Shown piece after piece: positions 45,381-55,160 of a DNA stretch of 64,000 bases. The translations under genes and the position numbers were made by a program. Positions within the stretch are counted from its first letter, which is position 1. The number at the start of each line of letters is the position of its first letter. The DNA is from Chitinophagales bacterium. GTDB lineage: Bacteria; Bacteroidota; Bacteroidia; Chitinophagales; LD1. The stretch lies in assembly GCA_016786765.1 (NCBI GenBank), contig JAEUUZ010000060.1, positions 104,357 through 168,356 on the forward strand, written 5' to 3'. The notes under the pieces were generated by a model. That model saw only the letters and a program-made list of their open reading frames with translations. It ran no database searches and was not told where the DNA came from.

Positions 45381-47789
45381 TTACTTTTTCCACTTGGCTA
45401 AGATTTCACTTTGCCAGTTCTCCCAGTTTTTACTACTTATATAATTTGTTAGTAATGTTTTGAACGCATCTTCTTTTACAAATTTTGTAATGGTTCGCTC
45501 TGCCGGACCGGCTAATCTTGAGTTCGGGTTTAATGATGCATCTACTACATTGAAAACAAGTTGCTCATTATAGAATCCCAGGCGTTGCAAAGATTCCATT
45601 GCTCTTACACGAATTCTGAATTCGTAACTGAGTGATGTGTAGTCGACTAACTCCTTCATATTAGGATTCATCGCATCTTTGATTTGAAGTTCAAGCCAAG
45701 TAATTCTCACATTTTCAGAAATACCATGAATGTCTTTGGTTTTCTCGAAGTACACTTTTGCCTGATTTGGGAACTGTTTTTCTAATTTTCGTAAAGCCAT
45801 TTCAATGTTTACATACGAGGTGTCGTTCAACATTTTTTCAAGTTCAGGAATGAGTTCAGCATCAATTGTGTCAATGCTTTCAACAACTGCTCGTCTGACC
45901 ATGAAATGCTCCTCTTTTAGCCCCTTTACAAGTAATTTTATAGCTTCATCATTATGAGTTTTCCCCAGCTGTGCAATAATTTCTTGTTTGATGTAAATTG
46001 CTTTTTCGTTATCAAACAATTTAATAAAATCGGATTGTTTTTTGGCAACGGCTGTATCTTTCAAAGCTACAATAGCTAAATAGCGATCAATCATATTTTT
46101 GCCTTTAGCCGCTTGGGCGATTAATTCATTGTAGCTTCTTTGAAATTTAAGGGTTTTCAACACATTGTAACCCGGATCAAAAACAACAAATTCTGTTTGT
46201 GTATTTGCTTTTATAGGAATTGAAAATGTATCCAGTGTTCTACTGATTAAAAAGCGTTGTTTAATCTTTTCTCCGTTTTGTGTGTAGACTTCAATATCTA
46301 CTGGCATTCTGAAGTCTTTAATCAAAGAGTCTTTTTTATGTGTTTGTGTAACAAAAACACGTACAGCATTTGAATCGGTTTCATAGGCTACGGTGAATTC
46401 CGGCACTCCGCTTTTGTAAATCCACTCTTCAAAGAACCAATCTAAATTAATGCCTGCTGTTTCCATGAATGCGCGATAGAAATCATGTGTATCCACCATT
46501 CCGTAGGCATGCTTTTCTAAGTATTTTGTGATGCACTTTCTGTAAATAGAATCGCCTACAACATACCGCAACATATCAATCACAAAACTGCCTTTCGGGT
46601 AATGACGAGAGCTTCCTGCGCGGGAATGCGCAACAGGATAATTATCGTTCTTATCGGCATTAATGGCTTGTAAACTTTCGTTGTATTTTGTCCATTCGTA
46701 TTGGTCTTGACCGTAAACAGTGGCGCAAAATTGCTTTGCATAGTAAGTTGCAAAACTTTCATGCAACCAATGATGAGTAGCACTCCATTCTGTTATGTAA
46801 TCGCCAAACCATTGATGCGTGAGTTCGTGCGCATTGGTGCTAACATAACCGCGTTCCTGATTCGCTCTATAATCATGCAAATAAAAATCGCCAAAAATGG
46901 TCGATGTTGTATTCTCCATAGCTCCAAACATAAAATCCTGAACTGGCGTATTCGCATAAGATGTCCAAGGGAAAGGCACTTGCAGTTCTTTGCGCAACCA
47001 ATCCATCATTTCTGATGAGTATTGATAAGTAGATGCCACATCTTGCGGACGATCGGCATAATAATACTGACGGCTAGTTATTCCACTTTTTGAAGGATAA
47101 TCTTTGTAAGCATATTTATCAATGGCTAACATCACTAAATATGGTGAATGTGGCTTCGACATGCGATACTGCCATGTTTTGGTGTTATCTGGATTGATTC
47201 TAGAAAGTGTAAGTAAGCCGTTCGATATCACTGTATATGCTTTGTCGAAAGTGATATTTGTTTCAGTAATCACTTTATCATTTACATCATCATAACACGG
47301 AAACCAATGACGGTTATCGATGCCTTGTCCTTGCGTCCAAATTTGTTTTCGCGATAAATTGCGTTCATCCTTCCAACCAATGAAATAAAGCCCTCTTCGT
47401 GGTGTTGCTTTATAGTCGATGGTAATTTTGTAGCTCCTGTTCCAATTTAATGACTTCGAGAAACGGATGCTAACCCCTTCTTTAGTTGTTGAGAATGTAA
47501 TGTTTACACGCGGATCGTTAATCATTATAGAATTAAAAGTAATGCCGGGAGCATCCAAAAATAGGCTATCAACAATTGGCTGTATGGGTTTGAAGCTTAA
47601 TAACTCTTTCCCTGAAACCTCACCTAATAAAGGGTTAAAGCGAATGTCCAATTTCAAGGTATCGAAGTCTACGTTATGTTCGCGATAATGTCCGCCAATA
47701 TCCGAGATATGACAAACAATGGAATCGTTACAATAAGATGTTTGGGCAATGAATGCACACAAAAACAGTACGATGAAAGGTAAACGCAT
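45381..47789 (-). CDS. M1 family metallo-aminopeptidase
   Basis: An 802-residue secreted zinc aminopeptidase. Signal peptide about 1-20. Substrate-binding GAMEN at 289-293 and the zinc motif H321-E322-LT-H325 with E344 (HELTHQWFGDYIT...WLHESFATYY) are intact. A C-terminal helical region (about 560-800) contains HEAT-like repeats (AIKLLVKGLKEEHFMVRRAVVESID). No T9SS domain, so periplasmic. Expected to remove N-terminal residues from peptides for nutrition or turnover. Confidence 0.93.
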   Translation of the reverse strand: MRLPFIVLFLCAFIAQTSYCNDSIVCHISDIGGHYREHNVDFDTLKLDIRFNPLLGEVSGKELLSFKPIQPIVDSLFLDAPGITFNSIMINDPRVNITFSTTKEGVSIRFSKSLNWNRSYKITIDYKATPRRGLYFIGWKDERNLSRKQIWTQGQGIDNRHWFPCYDDVNDKVITETNITFDKAYTVISNGLLTLSRINPDNTKTWQYRMSKPHSPYLVMLAIDKYAYKDYPSKSGITSRQYYYADRPQDVASTYQYSSEMMDWLRKELQVPFPWTSYANTPVQDFMFGAMENTTSTIFGDFYLHDYRANQERGYVSTNAHELTHQWFGDYITEWSATHHWLHESFATYYAKQFCATVYGQDQYEWTKYNESLQAINADKNDNYPVAHSRAGSSRHYPKGSFVIDMLRYVVGDSIYRKCITKYLEKHAYGMVDTHDFYRAFMETAGINLDWFFEEWIYKSGVPEFTVAYETDSNAVRVFVTQTHKKDSLIKDFRMPVDIEVYTQNGEKIKQRFLISRTLDTFSIPIKANTQTEFVVFDPGYNVLKTLKFQRSYNELIAQAAKGKNMIDRYLAIVALKDTAVAKKQSDFIKLFDNEKAIYIKQEIIAQLGKTHNDEAIKLLVKGLKEEHFMVRRAVVESIDTIDAELIPELEKMLNDTSYVNIEMALRKLEKQFPNQAKVYFEKTKDIHGISENVRITWLELQIKDAMNPNMKELVDYTSLSYEFRIRVRAMESLQRLGFYNEQLVFNVVDASLNPNSRLAGPAERTITKFVKEDAFKTLLTNYISSKNWENWQSEILAKWKK

Positions 47790-47885
47790 AGCTATTGGTT
47801 GAAAAAGAACCGAAAGATATTTATTTGCTCGATTTTTTTCAGTCGTAATTGTAGTTTCGAAGTATAAAGAATAAACAACAATTAT

Positions 47886-49130
47886 ATGAAAGGAGCCATC
47901 GTGTTATATTCAATTCCCGCCTTTTTCATTCTCATTGGGATTGAATTACTCATTAATTACTTTAAGCATCAAAATAAATACAGGCTAAACGATTCCATAA
48001 CTAATCTTTCTTTGGGCATAGGAAGTCAGGTAGTAGGAACTTTAACAAAGGTATTCGTTTTTGGATCGTATGTATGGACGTATGATCACTTTGCATTCTT
48101 TAAGTTGCCCGATAATATGTTCGTGTTTTTTGTTTGTTTGGTGTTGTACGATTTCATTTATTATTGGTCGCATCGATGGGGACATACAGTGAGTTTGTTC
48201 TGGGGGGCGCACATTGTTCACCATCAAAGTGAAGAATATAATCTTACTGTGGCTCTCCGGCAGCCATGGTTTCACAGTATTATAGCGTTTTATTTGTTTT
48301 TGCCATTGGCATTGCTGGGTTTTAGTCCCATCATTTTAGGAAGTGTTGCGGGTATAAACCTTGTTTATCAATTTTGGATTCATACAGAATTCATCGATAA
48401 AATGCCACGTTGGTTTGAATACATTTTCAACACCCCATCCCATCATCGCGTACATCATGCTATCAACCCAAAATACATCGATCGCAATCATGCAGGTATG
48501 TTTATGCTATGGGATAGACTCTTTGGAACGTTTCAAGCTGAAGATGAAAACGAAAAAATTCGTTATGGAATTACGAAAACCTTTGGCAGTTGGAACCCTG
48601 CTTGGGCCAATGTACATTTCTATACCGAGCTTTGGGATAAAATGAAATTGGTAGATGGTGTAGGAGCCAAGTTGGCCTTAATTTTCCGTAAACCGGGTTG
48701 GAATCCTGTTTCCATGCAGGAAGATTTGATTTTGCCTCCTAGTCCTGCTATGCTTAAATATGATAAAGACACGAAATCTAGTGCACGAATTTATGCTGTA
48801 GTGCAATTCGGAATCGTGTTGTTTGGTTCAGTGATGTTTTTGGTTAAATATCCTACATTAACATTACCTTACAAATTACTATTCGCAGGGCTTATTATTT
48901 TTTCCATTGAAGTTATTGGAGGGTTGTTTGAAAATAAGAAGTGGGCTGTTTATGGTGAATATTTGCGATTAGCATCCATTTTACTGGGACTGAATTGGTT
49001 CTATTATTTTCAATATCCTAATTGGCTCATTTATACGTTGGTGTTTTCTTTAGTTTTAGGATTGCTATCCCTAGTTATCTATAGAATTATTCAAACTTCT
49101 ACGGTTTCAAACTCTGAAAGTGTAGCATAA
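47886..49130 (+). CDS. Sterol desaturase family protein (alkylglycerol monooxygenase-like)
   Basis: A 414-residue paralogue of the 32328 gene. Boxes FIYYWSHRWGHTVSLFW, GAHIVHHQSEEYNLTVALRQ and NTPSHHRVHHAINPKYIDRN, then WDRLFGTFQ, in the same order, and a similar four-helix C-terminal region. Stands alone in a divergent position to the aminopeptidase (96 bp apart). As with its paralogues, an iron-dependent hydroxylation of a membrane lipid is inferred. Confidence 0.9.
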   Translation: MKGAIVLYSIPAFFILIGIELLINYFKHQNKYRLNDSITNLSLGIGSQVVGTLTKVFVFGSYVWTYDHFAFFKLPDNMFVFFVCLVLYDFIYYWSHRWGHTVSLFWGAHIVHHQSEEYNLTVALRQPWFHSIIAFYLFLPLALLGFSPIILGSVAGINLVYQFWIHTEFIDKMPRWFEYIFNTPSHHRVHHAINPKYIDRNHAGMFMLWDRLFGTFQAEDENEKIRYGITKTFGSWNPAWANVHFYTELWDKMKLVDGVGAKLALIFRKPGWNPVSMQEDLILPPSPAMLKYDKDTKSSARIYAVVQFGIVLFGSVMFLVKYPTLTLPYKLLFAGLIIFSIEVIGGLFENKKWAVYGEYLRLASILLGLNWFYYFQYPNWLIYTLVFSLVLGLLSLVIYRIIQTSTVSNSESVA

Positions 49131-49235
49131 AGTGTATTTTTTTCCACACAAATATTCTTAATTGGGAATAATTTAATATTTCACTTTGCACTATTTCATG
49201 ATATTCGCATTTATTATTTCACAAAACAATAAACA

Positions 49236-49742
49236 ATGAAGCACTTATTCTCTGCTGTTTTTATGCTGTTTTTCTTTGTCGCTTTTTCGCAAAACGATGA
49301 AAAGAATGTTACTCAGTTCCGAAATATTCCTTGGGGAGCACCAAAAGATTCTATTTATGTAAACGGTAAGAAACTAGAGTTTACAAAAGATAAGAATGCA
49401 CTTACAAAGAATACGTATTATGTTGTAAATGACGATATGACAATTGGCAATGTTCGTTTAACGCGTGTAAACTATATTTTTAATGACGATGATCGTTTTG
49501 TGAAAGTACTTTTAGAAGGACCAAAAGAAGATGCAGAACAAATGCGATTCATTTTGGATTATAAATTTGGTGCATTTAAAAATGAAAGCCGTGTTGATAA
49601 CGTAAGCTACAAACAATGGTTAGTTAAAGATGTAACTTTTACACTTGGAGTATATGATTTCTTGAAATTTGAAGTCCGCATTGAATCTAACTGGCAAGCT
49701 TCTGAGGCTTATAAAAAGAATATTTCAGTTGACGACTTTTAG
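49236..49742 (+). CDS. Small secreted hypothetical protein
   Basis: A 168-residue protein with a signal peptide (MKHLFSAVFMLFFFVAFSQ). The mature region begins with NDEKNVTQFRNIPWGAPKDSIYVNGK, then YVVNDDMTIGNVRLTRVNYIFNDDDR; the WG-x-PKDSI opening resembles proteins in which a short beta-rich repeat meets a predicted force or cargo-binding fold, but I do not recognise the family. A clear terminator follows. Confidence 0.7.
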   Translation: MKHLFSAVFMLFFFVAFSQNDEKNVTQFRNIPWGAPKDSIYVNGKKLEFTKDKNALTKNTYYVVNDDMTIGNVRLTRVNYIFNDDDRFVKVLLEGPKEDAEQMRFILDYKFGAFKNESRVDNVSYKQWLVKDVTFTLGVYDFLKFEVRIESNWQASEAYKKNISVDDF

Positions 49743-49760
49743 TCTAAGTTGCTCATTATA

Positions 49761-49795
49761 AAAAAAGGCGGAATGAATTTCATTTCGCCTTTTTT
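49761..49795. terminator. Bidirectional intrinsic terminator
   Basis: AAAAAAGGCGGAATGA ATT TCATTTCGCCTTTTTT, a long dyad between the convergent genes ending at 49742 and 49819, with T runs on both strands. Confidence 0.9.
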
Positions 49796-49818
49796 ATGTC
49801 CTTAAGTTTTAAGCAGAT

Positions 49819-52341
49819 TTAATTCCCTTCTTCAAGTTCAATAAATTTAGGCTTTTCACGTGTGTCGAAATATTTATCTTCTTTCGTTTTATCCTTTGTT
49901 TCCGTTTTTACAGTTTCCTTTTTAAACAAGGTTTTGAGATTCTCTTTTTCCTTTTTAAAGTCTTCACTCACCTTCTGATCAGCATATTGCTTGTCGTATT
50001 TTACGGTAGGATTCGACATTTTACCTTTTAAGGAAAGGAAAAGATTAGTGCCCTCATACGGATCTTCCTCAATATATTCGTTGTTATTGTTCTTCTTCAA
50101 CTTATTCGCCAAAAGCTTTCTAAGATTAACTTTGATGTGATAATCGATATCGTTTTTGAAAGTGTGAGAGCCATTTAGCATTACATTAATGGCAGAAGAC
50201 TGTATTTCAAATTTTGGAATTTCAATCGTACTGTTCTTAATCAATAACTGATTCTTTAAGTCAGAAAAATAAATATGATTTAACTCTTCTACTCGAATAA
50301 ACTTTGATGCCACTTTAATGGGTTCAAAATTGATCAGTTCTCCTTTCAAAATGCTGCAATTCAACGTAGCATTAATTTTATCCATGTTGATATTCTTATA
50401 ATCATCGAACACAACACGATAGTCCACATCCGCTTTTATTTCACCTTTAATATTTTTTGATGTCAATGTTGTTTGACCAAAATTCTCTGCCTGCTCAAAA
50501 ATTTGCGGAATTTCGACACCACTAAAATTGAGTGTTCCATTCATTATCATTTCTCGATTATTGCTGAAAGAAATCAGTCCGCTGTGATGAATAGTTCCAC
50601 CCATTCCACGCGCATCAAAACTTCTCAACATCAATGTTCCCGGGTTTAAACCAACATCAACAGTAATATCTTCAACAATAATTTTATTGTACTGAAACTT
50701 GGTTACAGATAGACTTAGTTTGCCTTCCATATTGAATATTTCGCGGATATCAATTTTGTCGCTGCCTTTCTTGTCTTCTTCTTTTTTAAAGGCTTTCAAC
50801 ATATTCGTAAGGTTGAATTGCTTAATGCTCAAGCTTCCGTCTAAAACTAATGGGGTATTATTCTCACGTTTGATTTTTTCAATAATATACGGAACTAGAT
50901 TGTCGATTTTCCCGTTGAAAAGAAAATCAGTAGTCAGGAAATTAGCCGTAACATTGGTTGCATCTAAATGGTCGTGTTCATACTCTAAAACACCATTAAT
51001 ATTACCGTAGGTTACATCATTGGCTTGAATTTCAGCTTCTTTAAACGTAAACTTTCCACTTCCTTTTAAACTGGTGGCTAATAATTTTCGGTTTTCATCC
51101 AATTGCCCCATCAGTCGGAAGTGCTTAAAATCGATTTCCCCTTCCGCATTCTGAACATACTGCTCCGGGATAAACGATTGAATGGCTTGTAAATTCAGCA
51201 CTCCGTTGGCTGTTAAATCAAATGTAGGCGCTTTTTTAATATCGTTTACTTGCAATGAAAAATCGATAGGCTTCCCATCATAATTTGCTTTAAATGAAGT
51301 AATACTAAATACATCTACTTTACTGTCGTAGCTTAACTCAGTATTAACCCGATCGATAGCATATTTAAGTTGCTTTAACTCAATTTCCCCATTCTTTAAA
51401 AATCCGTTTAGCTTTATCTGAGGTGTATTTCCATTTCCACTCTTTCCATTAACATTTAAATGTATTGCATATTCGCCATCCCCTTTAGCTCCGGATAGTT
51501 TATCTTGAATTGAATTTGGAAGAAGCGATAGGAGGGAGGCCATTTTATCGCCTTTACACGATGCAGTTATTTGCAGGTCATTATATAACTTATTACTGTT
51601 ATTCAGTTTACCGGCAACACTTATTTCCGTTTTTTCAATACGTAGCACAGACGGCTTAATTTCTGTAATTTTGGAAGGCTTGTCAATTTGAAAAGCAAAA
51701 GCCAACGAAGTTTTTTTGAATACTGAAAACGTATCTTGTTTATAGACAAGATAATTCCAATAAAAGTTGGCATCTACCCCCAATCCAAAATTTGTTTTTC
51801 CAAAATCGCCATGTAATTCCGCATGATCAATAGTTGCAGAAAATTTGGTTTGTGAAGGAATACTATGCCAAATTAGTGCAACATCTTTTAAAATAACAGA
51901 TTTCAATTGCAATTCACTATTGGATGAATTTTCATTTGTCTTCTTTAAAATATCAAAGTTAGTCTTACCATAACCATCCTCTAATAAATAGATGTGACCT
52001 TTATTCAAAATGATTTTTCGAAGCGATTGTTTTTCGCTCATTACTTCACTAATATTCACTAATAATGAAACAGTATTCAGTTGTAAAAGATCTTGATGTA
52101 TTCGCAAAGGGTCATTAATCGTTACATCCTGTAGGGATATGGAAACATTTGGGAAATTCTTGAAAAAAGAAACATCAATGCCTCCTTTTACGATAATGGG
52201 AACTTTAATTTGGGCGTTAACCTGATTAATGGCAAATTGTTTTAACTTGTCTTGAAAGATATAGGTAAGTGCTCCGGTGATAGCAATAAGGCTAAGCAAC
52301 GAAATTGTTAATCCTAAAAGAATATTGCGCAGAATTTTCAT
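49819..52341 (-). CDS. AsmA-like outer-membrane-assembly/lipid-transport protein
   Basis: An 840-residue protein. One N-terminal membrane helix (about 5-29) is followed by a long beta-rich stretch with the opening VKGGIDVSFFKNFPNVSISLQDV, typical of AsmA/TamB-like proteins that bridge the periplasm and are linked to lipid movement or outer-membrane protein assembly. The C-terminal 100 residues are very charged (KLKKNNNNEY; KKEKENLKTLFKKETVKTETKDKTKED). A paralogue is at 60050. The start at 52341 lies very near the divergent protease gene at 52389. Confidence 0.85.
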   Translation of the reverse strand: MKILRNILLGLTISLLSLIAITGALTYIFQDKLKQFAINQVNAQIKVPIIVKGGIDVSFFKNFPNVSISLQDVTINDPLRIHQDLLQLNTVSLLVNISEVMSEKQSLRKIILNKGHIYLLEDGYGKTNFDILKKTNENSSNSELQLKSVILKDVALIWHSIPSQTKFSATIDHAELHGDFGKTNFGLGVDANFYWNYLVYKQDTFSVFKKTSLAFAFQIDKPSKITEIKPSVLRIEKTEISVAGKLNNSNKLYNDLQITASCKGDKMASLLSLLPNSIQDKLSGAKGDGEYAIHLNVNGKSGNGNTPQIKLNGFLKNGEIELKQLKYAIDRVNTELSYDSKVDVFSITSFKANYDGKPIDFSLQVNDIKKAPTFDLTANGVLNLQAIQSFIPEQYVQNAEGEIDFKHFRLMGQLDENRKLLATSLKGSGKFTFKEAEIQANDVTYGNINGVLEYEHDHLDATNVTANFLTTDFLFNGKIDNLVPYIIEKIKRENNTPLVLDGSLSIKQFNLTNMLKAFKKEEDKKGSDKIDIREIFNMEGKLSLSVTKFQYNKIIVEDITVDVGLNPGTLMLRSFDARGMGGTIHHSGLISFSNNREMIMNGTLNFSGVEIPQIFEQAENFGQTTLTSKNIKGEIKADVDYRVVFDDYKNINMDKINATLNCSILKGELINFEPIKVASKFIRVEELNHIYFSDLKNQLLIKNSTIEIPKFEIQSSAINVMLNGSHTFKNDIDYHIKVNLRKLLANKLKKNNNNEYIEEDPYEGTNLFLSLKGKMSNPTVKYDKQYADQKVSEDFKKEKENLKTLFKKETVKTETKDKTKEDKYFDTREKPKFIELEEGN

Positions 52342-52388
52342 ATTTACTTGGTAATAGTAGACTAATTATTCTCTCAGAAATCCACATT

Positions 52389-54056
52389 ATGTTACTTACG
52401 AAACGTCTTTCTCTCTATTTTATTGGACTATTCATTTGTATAACCTCATCTGCCCAAATCGACAGAAGTCAGATTCCACTTGGATTCAGCCTAACTGATG
52501 CTGAATTAACAACATTGCCTTTTCAGTCGTATCCCTTACCGGCAGATATTTCTGCGGTTTCAAGCGAAAAGCATGGTGCTTACCCGCGCATGGGTACTTG
52601 CGTTCCGGCAGATATAGATATAGTAGCAAATGCTGTAAAAACACAAGTAGGTGGGAGTGTTTGTTTTTTGTTTAAAATGAAGATCGCAGGTGCTAAAGGT
52701 TTAGTTCCTTATTTTGATCGATTCCGTTTATCGCAAGGTTCAGTTATTCATGTTTATTCAAGTGATAAAACGGAATGGATAGGCGCTTTTACTTCAGCGA
52801 ATAATACCGATAACGGGTTCAATGCTTTGGGCTTGTTTATTGGAGAAGAAATGATTATTGAGTATGTTCCTGGTGAAAATGCATCTTTTGATGAATTACA
52901 CCTGAATGAGATTGGGGTAGCCCAACAATTTGTTCCTTCGAAAAGAAGAAGTACACCCGAATTCGGATCGTCTCAAAATTGCGAAGTGAATGTGAATTGC
53001 CCGGAAGGCGACAATTGGCGAAATCAGCAACGGGCAGTGGCGAGAATATTAGTGAAAACCGGAAGTGAATTTGGTTGGTGTTCAGGTACAATGATCAATA
53101 ACACAGGGAATGATTGTACTCCATTTTTATTAACGGCTGACCATTGTGGTATTAAATCCAATGGAGGATATGCTTCGAATAACGATTTTAATCAATGGAC
53201 ATTTTATTTTAACTACGAATCTACTGATTGCTCAAATCCTAATTCCGACTCTGCATTAGTGGACGATTTTTTGGTGGGCAGCAGTAGAATCGCCTACAGT
53301 CAAGATCAGGGAGGCGATAAGGGGTCAGACTTCCTGTTAGTTAAGTTAAAGCAACGTCCAGATTCTTTGTACAATACTTTTTATGCAGGTTGGAATGCTG
53401 AGAATATTGCGCCAGACAGTGGAATAGGAATACATCATCCGAGTGCTGATATCAAAAAGATTTCAACCTTTACTACCCCTGCGTCATCAACAACTTGGGG
53501 CGGTACAGTGAATAATACCCACTGGAAAGTGACTTGGAGACAAACAGCATCCGGTTGGGGAATTACCGAAGAGGGTTCGTCCGGATCAGCAATTTTTAAT
53601 CCACAACAACAAATTGTTGGCACATTAACCGGAGGGAATTCTTATTGCAATACACCAACTGCCCCAGACGATTATGGAAAGTTTTCTTATCACTGGAACA
53701 GCAATGGTTCAACCTTACAAAAGCAACTTCAACCTTGGTTAGATTCTTTAGGCACAGGTCTCACGCAAATGGACGGCAGAGAAAAATGTATAACAGGCAT
53801 TCCCAATGCCATTGTTCCTTTTCGCAATAGCGATATTGTGTTTCAATTATATCCTAATCCGACACAAGGCAAATGCTACATTCAGAGTAATGCTAAAATT
53901 CAACATGTTTTCGTTTACGATTTAACTGGAAAATTAGTTGGAGAAGGAGAACATTCAGGGCAATATGCCTTCGATTACCTTACCTCAGGTGTTTACACCA
54001 TTCGTGTTATAGCAGTCGGGAAAACTTACATCCAAAAATTGATTGTAGCGAAATAG
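52389..54056 (+). CDS. T9SS-exported trypsin-like serine endopeptidase (lysyl endopeptidase-like)
   Basis: A 555-residue secreted protease. ATG at 52389 gives a signal peptide (MLLTKRLSLYFIGLFICITSSAQ); an upstream in-frame ATG at 52305 would overlap the divergent gene. After a propeptide (about 24-190) comes an S1-type domain with all three catalytic residues: H252 in LTADHCG, D314 in GSDFLLVKL and S398 in EGSSGSAIF, and several cysteine pairs. The closest known style is Lys-C-type endopeptidases. The last 75 residues (YPNPTQGK; ending YIQKLIVAK) are a type A T9SS domain. Probable role is extracellular proteolysis. Confidence 0.9.
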   Translation: MLLTKRLSLYFIGLFICITSSAQIDRSQIPLGFSLTDAELTTLPFQSYPLPADISAVSSEKHGAYPRMGTCVPADIDIVANAVKTQVGGSVCFLFKMKIAGAKGLVPYFDRFRLSQGSVIHVYSSDKTEWIGAFTSANNTDNGFNALGLFIGEEMIIEYVPGENASFDELHLNEIGVAQQFVPSKRRSTPEFGSSQNCEVNVNCPEGDNWRNQQRAVARILVKTGSEFGWCSGTMINNTGNDCTPFLLTADHCGIKSNGGYASNNDFNQWTFYFNYESTDCSNPNSDSALVDDFLVGSSRIAYSQDQGGDKGSDFLLVKLKQRPDSLYNTFYAGWNAENIAPDSGIGIHHPSADIKKISTFTTPASSTTWGGTVNNTHWKVTWRQTASGWGITEEGSSGSAIFNPQQQIVGTLTGGNSYCNTPTAPDDYGKFSYHWNSNGSTLQKQLQPWLDSLGTGLTQMDGREKCITGIPNAIVPFRNSDIVFQLYPNPTQGKCYIQSNAKIQHVFVYDLTGKLVGEGEHSGQYAFDYLTSGVYTIRVIAVGKTYIQKLIVAK

Positions 54057-54177
54057 CTACAAGACTCGTTAAATGTTTAGTATTTTAAAGTTTATTACAA
54101 CATTAAGTTTGTCATTCTCGTAAATATTTTCATAAATTTAATTGTACGATTTGTTAACCTTTAAAATTTTGAAAATT

Positions 54178-54477
54178 ATGAACTTAGTCATTCATGCAGT
54201 AAGTTTTGAGGCCGATTCTAAACTAAGAGAATTCATTGAAAAGAAACTTCAGAAATTGGAAACATTCTTTGATAAAATTATTAACGTAGAGGTCTATTTA
54301 AAACTCGATAGCAACGAAACAATAAAAGATAAAACAGTAGAAGTGAAAGTACATGTTCCCGGAAAAACAATTTTTGTAACGGAAACATCGAAGAAATTTG
54401 AGGAGAGTACAGACTTAGCTTTGGACTCTGTAAGCCGTCAAATAAAAAAACAGAAAGAAAAAATGCGTTTACATTAA
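54178..54477 (+). CDS. hpf: Ribosome hibernation promoting factor (short HPF/RaiA family)
   Basis: A 99-residue protein from the ATG at 54178 (MNLVIHAVSFEADSKLREFIEKKLQK); an earlier ATG at 54142 lacks the family opening. The beta-alpha-beta-beta-beta-alpha fold is visible in VEVYLKLDSNE and KTVEVKVHVPGKTIFVTETSKKFEES, ending in a basic helix IKKQKEKMRLH. Binds the 30S subunit at the decoding centre to silence ribosomes in slow growth. It precedes the tRNA-tuf unit, an arrangement also seen in other Bacteroidota. Confidence 0.93.
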   Translation: MNLVIHAVSFEADSKLREFIEKKLQKLETFFDKIINVEVYLKLDSNETIKDKTVEVKVHVPGKTIFVTETSKKFEESTDLALDSVSRQIKKQKEKMRLH

Positions 54478-54494
54478 AAGTTTTCAAAAAATAA

Positions 54495-54525
54495 TTTGCC
54501 AATTTATTTTTTTTGTATAGTATTG
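54495..54525 (+). promoter_or_regulatory. Candidate Bacteroidota sigma-A promoter of tRNA-tuf unit
   Basis: TTTG at 54495-54498, a 19-bp spacer, then TAGTATTG at 54518-54525. This matches the known Bacteroidota consensus TTTG-N19-TAnnTTTG at seven of eight specified bases or better. Transcription should begin about 6-8 bp beyond, inside the following hairpin. Confidence 0.65.
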
Positions 54526-54562
54526 CGCTCCATTTGAAAAACAGGTGGAGCGTTCTTTTTTA
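54526..54562 (+). terminator. Intrinsic terminator after hpf
   Basis: An 11-bp stem CGCTCCATTTG/CAGGTGGAGCG (two wobble pairs) with loop AAAAA, followed by TTCTTTTTTATAAAA. It would end hpf transcripts. It begins immediately after the promoter -7 element at 54525. Confidence 0.8.
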
Positions 54563-54581
54563 TAAAAAATAAGAGATTTAA

Positions 54582-54655
54582 GCCGAAGTAGCTCAGTTGG
54601 CCAGAGCTACTGATTTGTAATCAGTGGGTCGGGGGTTCGAATCCCTCCTTCGGCT
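54582..54655 (+). tRNA. tRNA-Thr (TGT)
   Basis: A 74-nt cloverleaf. Acceptor arms GCCGAAG and CTTCGGC, discriminator T. Anticodon stem ACTGA/TCAGT with loop TTTGTAA, anticodon TGT. T loop TTCGAAT. First of four tRNAs ahead of tuf; CCA not encoded. Confidence 0.96.
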
Positions 54656-54666
54656 CTTATTATTTT

Positions 54667-54749
<83 letters not shown>

Positions 54750-54900
54750 CTTACTTTTTTCAGAAGATAATCGCTTATTAAGGCGTTGTATTCAGAAAAA
54801 AGCGAAGTAAAAGACATTCATTGAAAATGAGTATCACCCTTGCTATTAAGGGTTAAGTTTAACAGCTTAAATAAAATAGTAAATGTTCTTTTAAAAAATT

Positions 54901-54973
54901 GCGGGAGTAGCTCAGTTGGTAGAGCGACAGCCTTCCAAGCTGTAGGTCGCGGGTTCGAGCCTCGTCTCCCGCT
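54901..54973 (+). tRNA. tRNA-Gly (TCC)
   Basis: A 73-nt cloverleaf. Acceptor arms GCGGGAG and CTCCCGC, discriminator T. Anticodon stem ACAGC/GCTGT with loop CTTCCAA, anticodon TCC. The 151 bp between this and tRNA-Tyr is AT-rich with no gene seen. Confidence 0.96.
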
Positions 54974-55011
54974 CAAATTTGAGCATTGTAATTTGATATG
55001 CTCATCACTTT

Positions 55012-55083
<72 letters not shown>

Positions 55084-55160
55084 CAAATGGTAAAATATTT
55101 GAAGCAAAATTAAAGAGTTCAAATAGTTAACAATTAAACAAACAATAAAAAACAATAACA

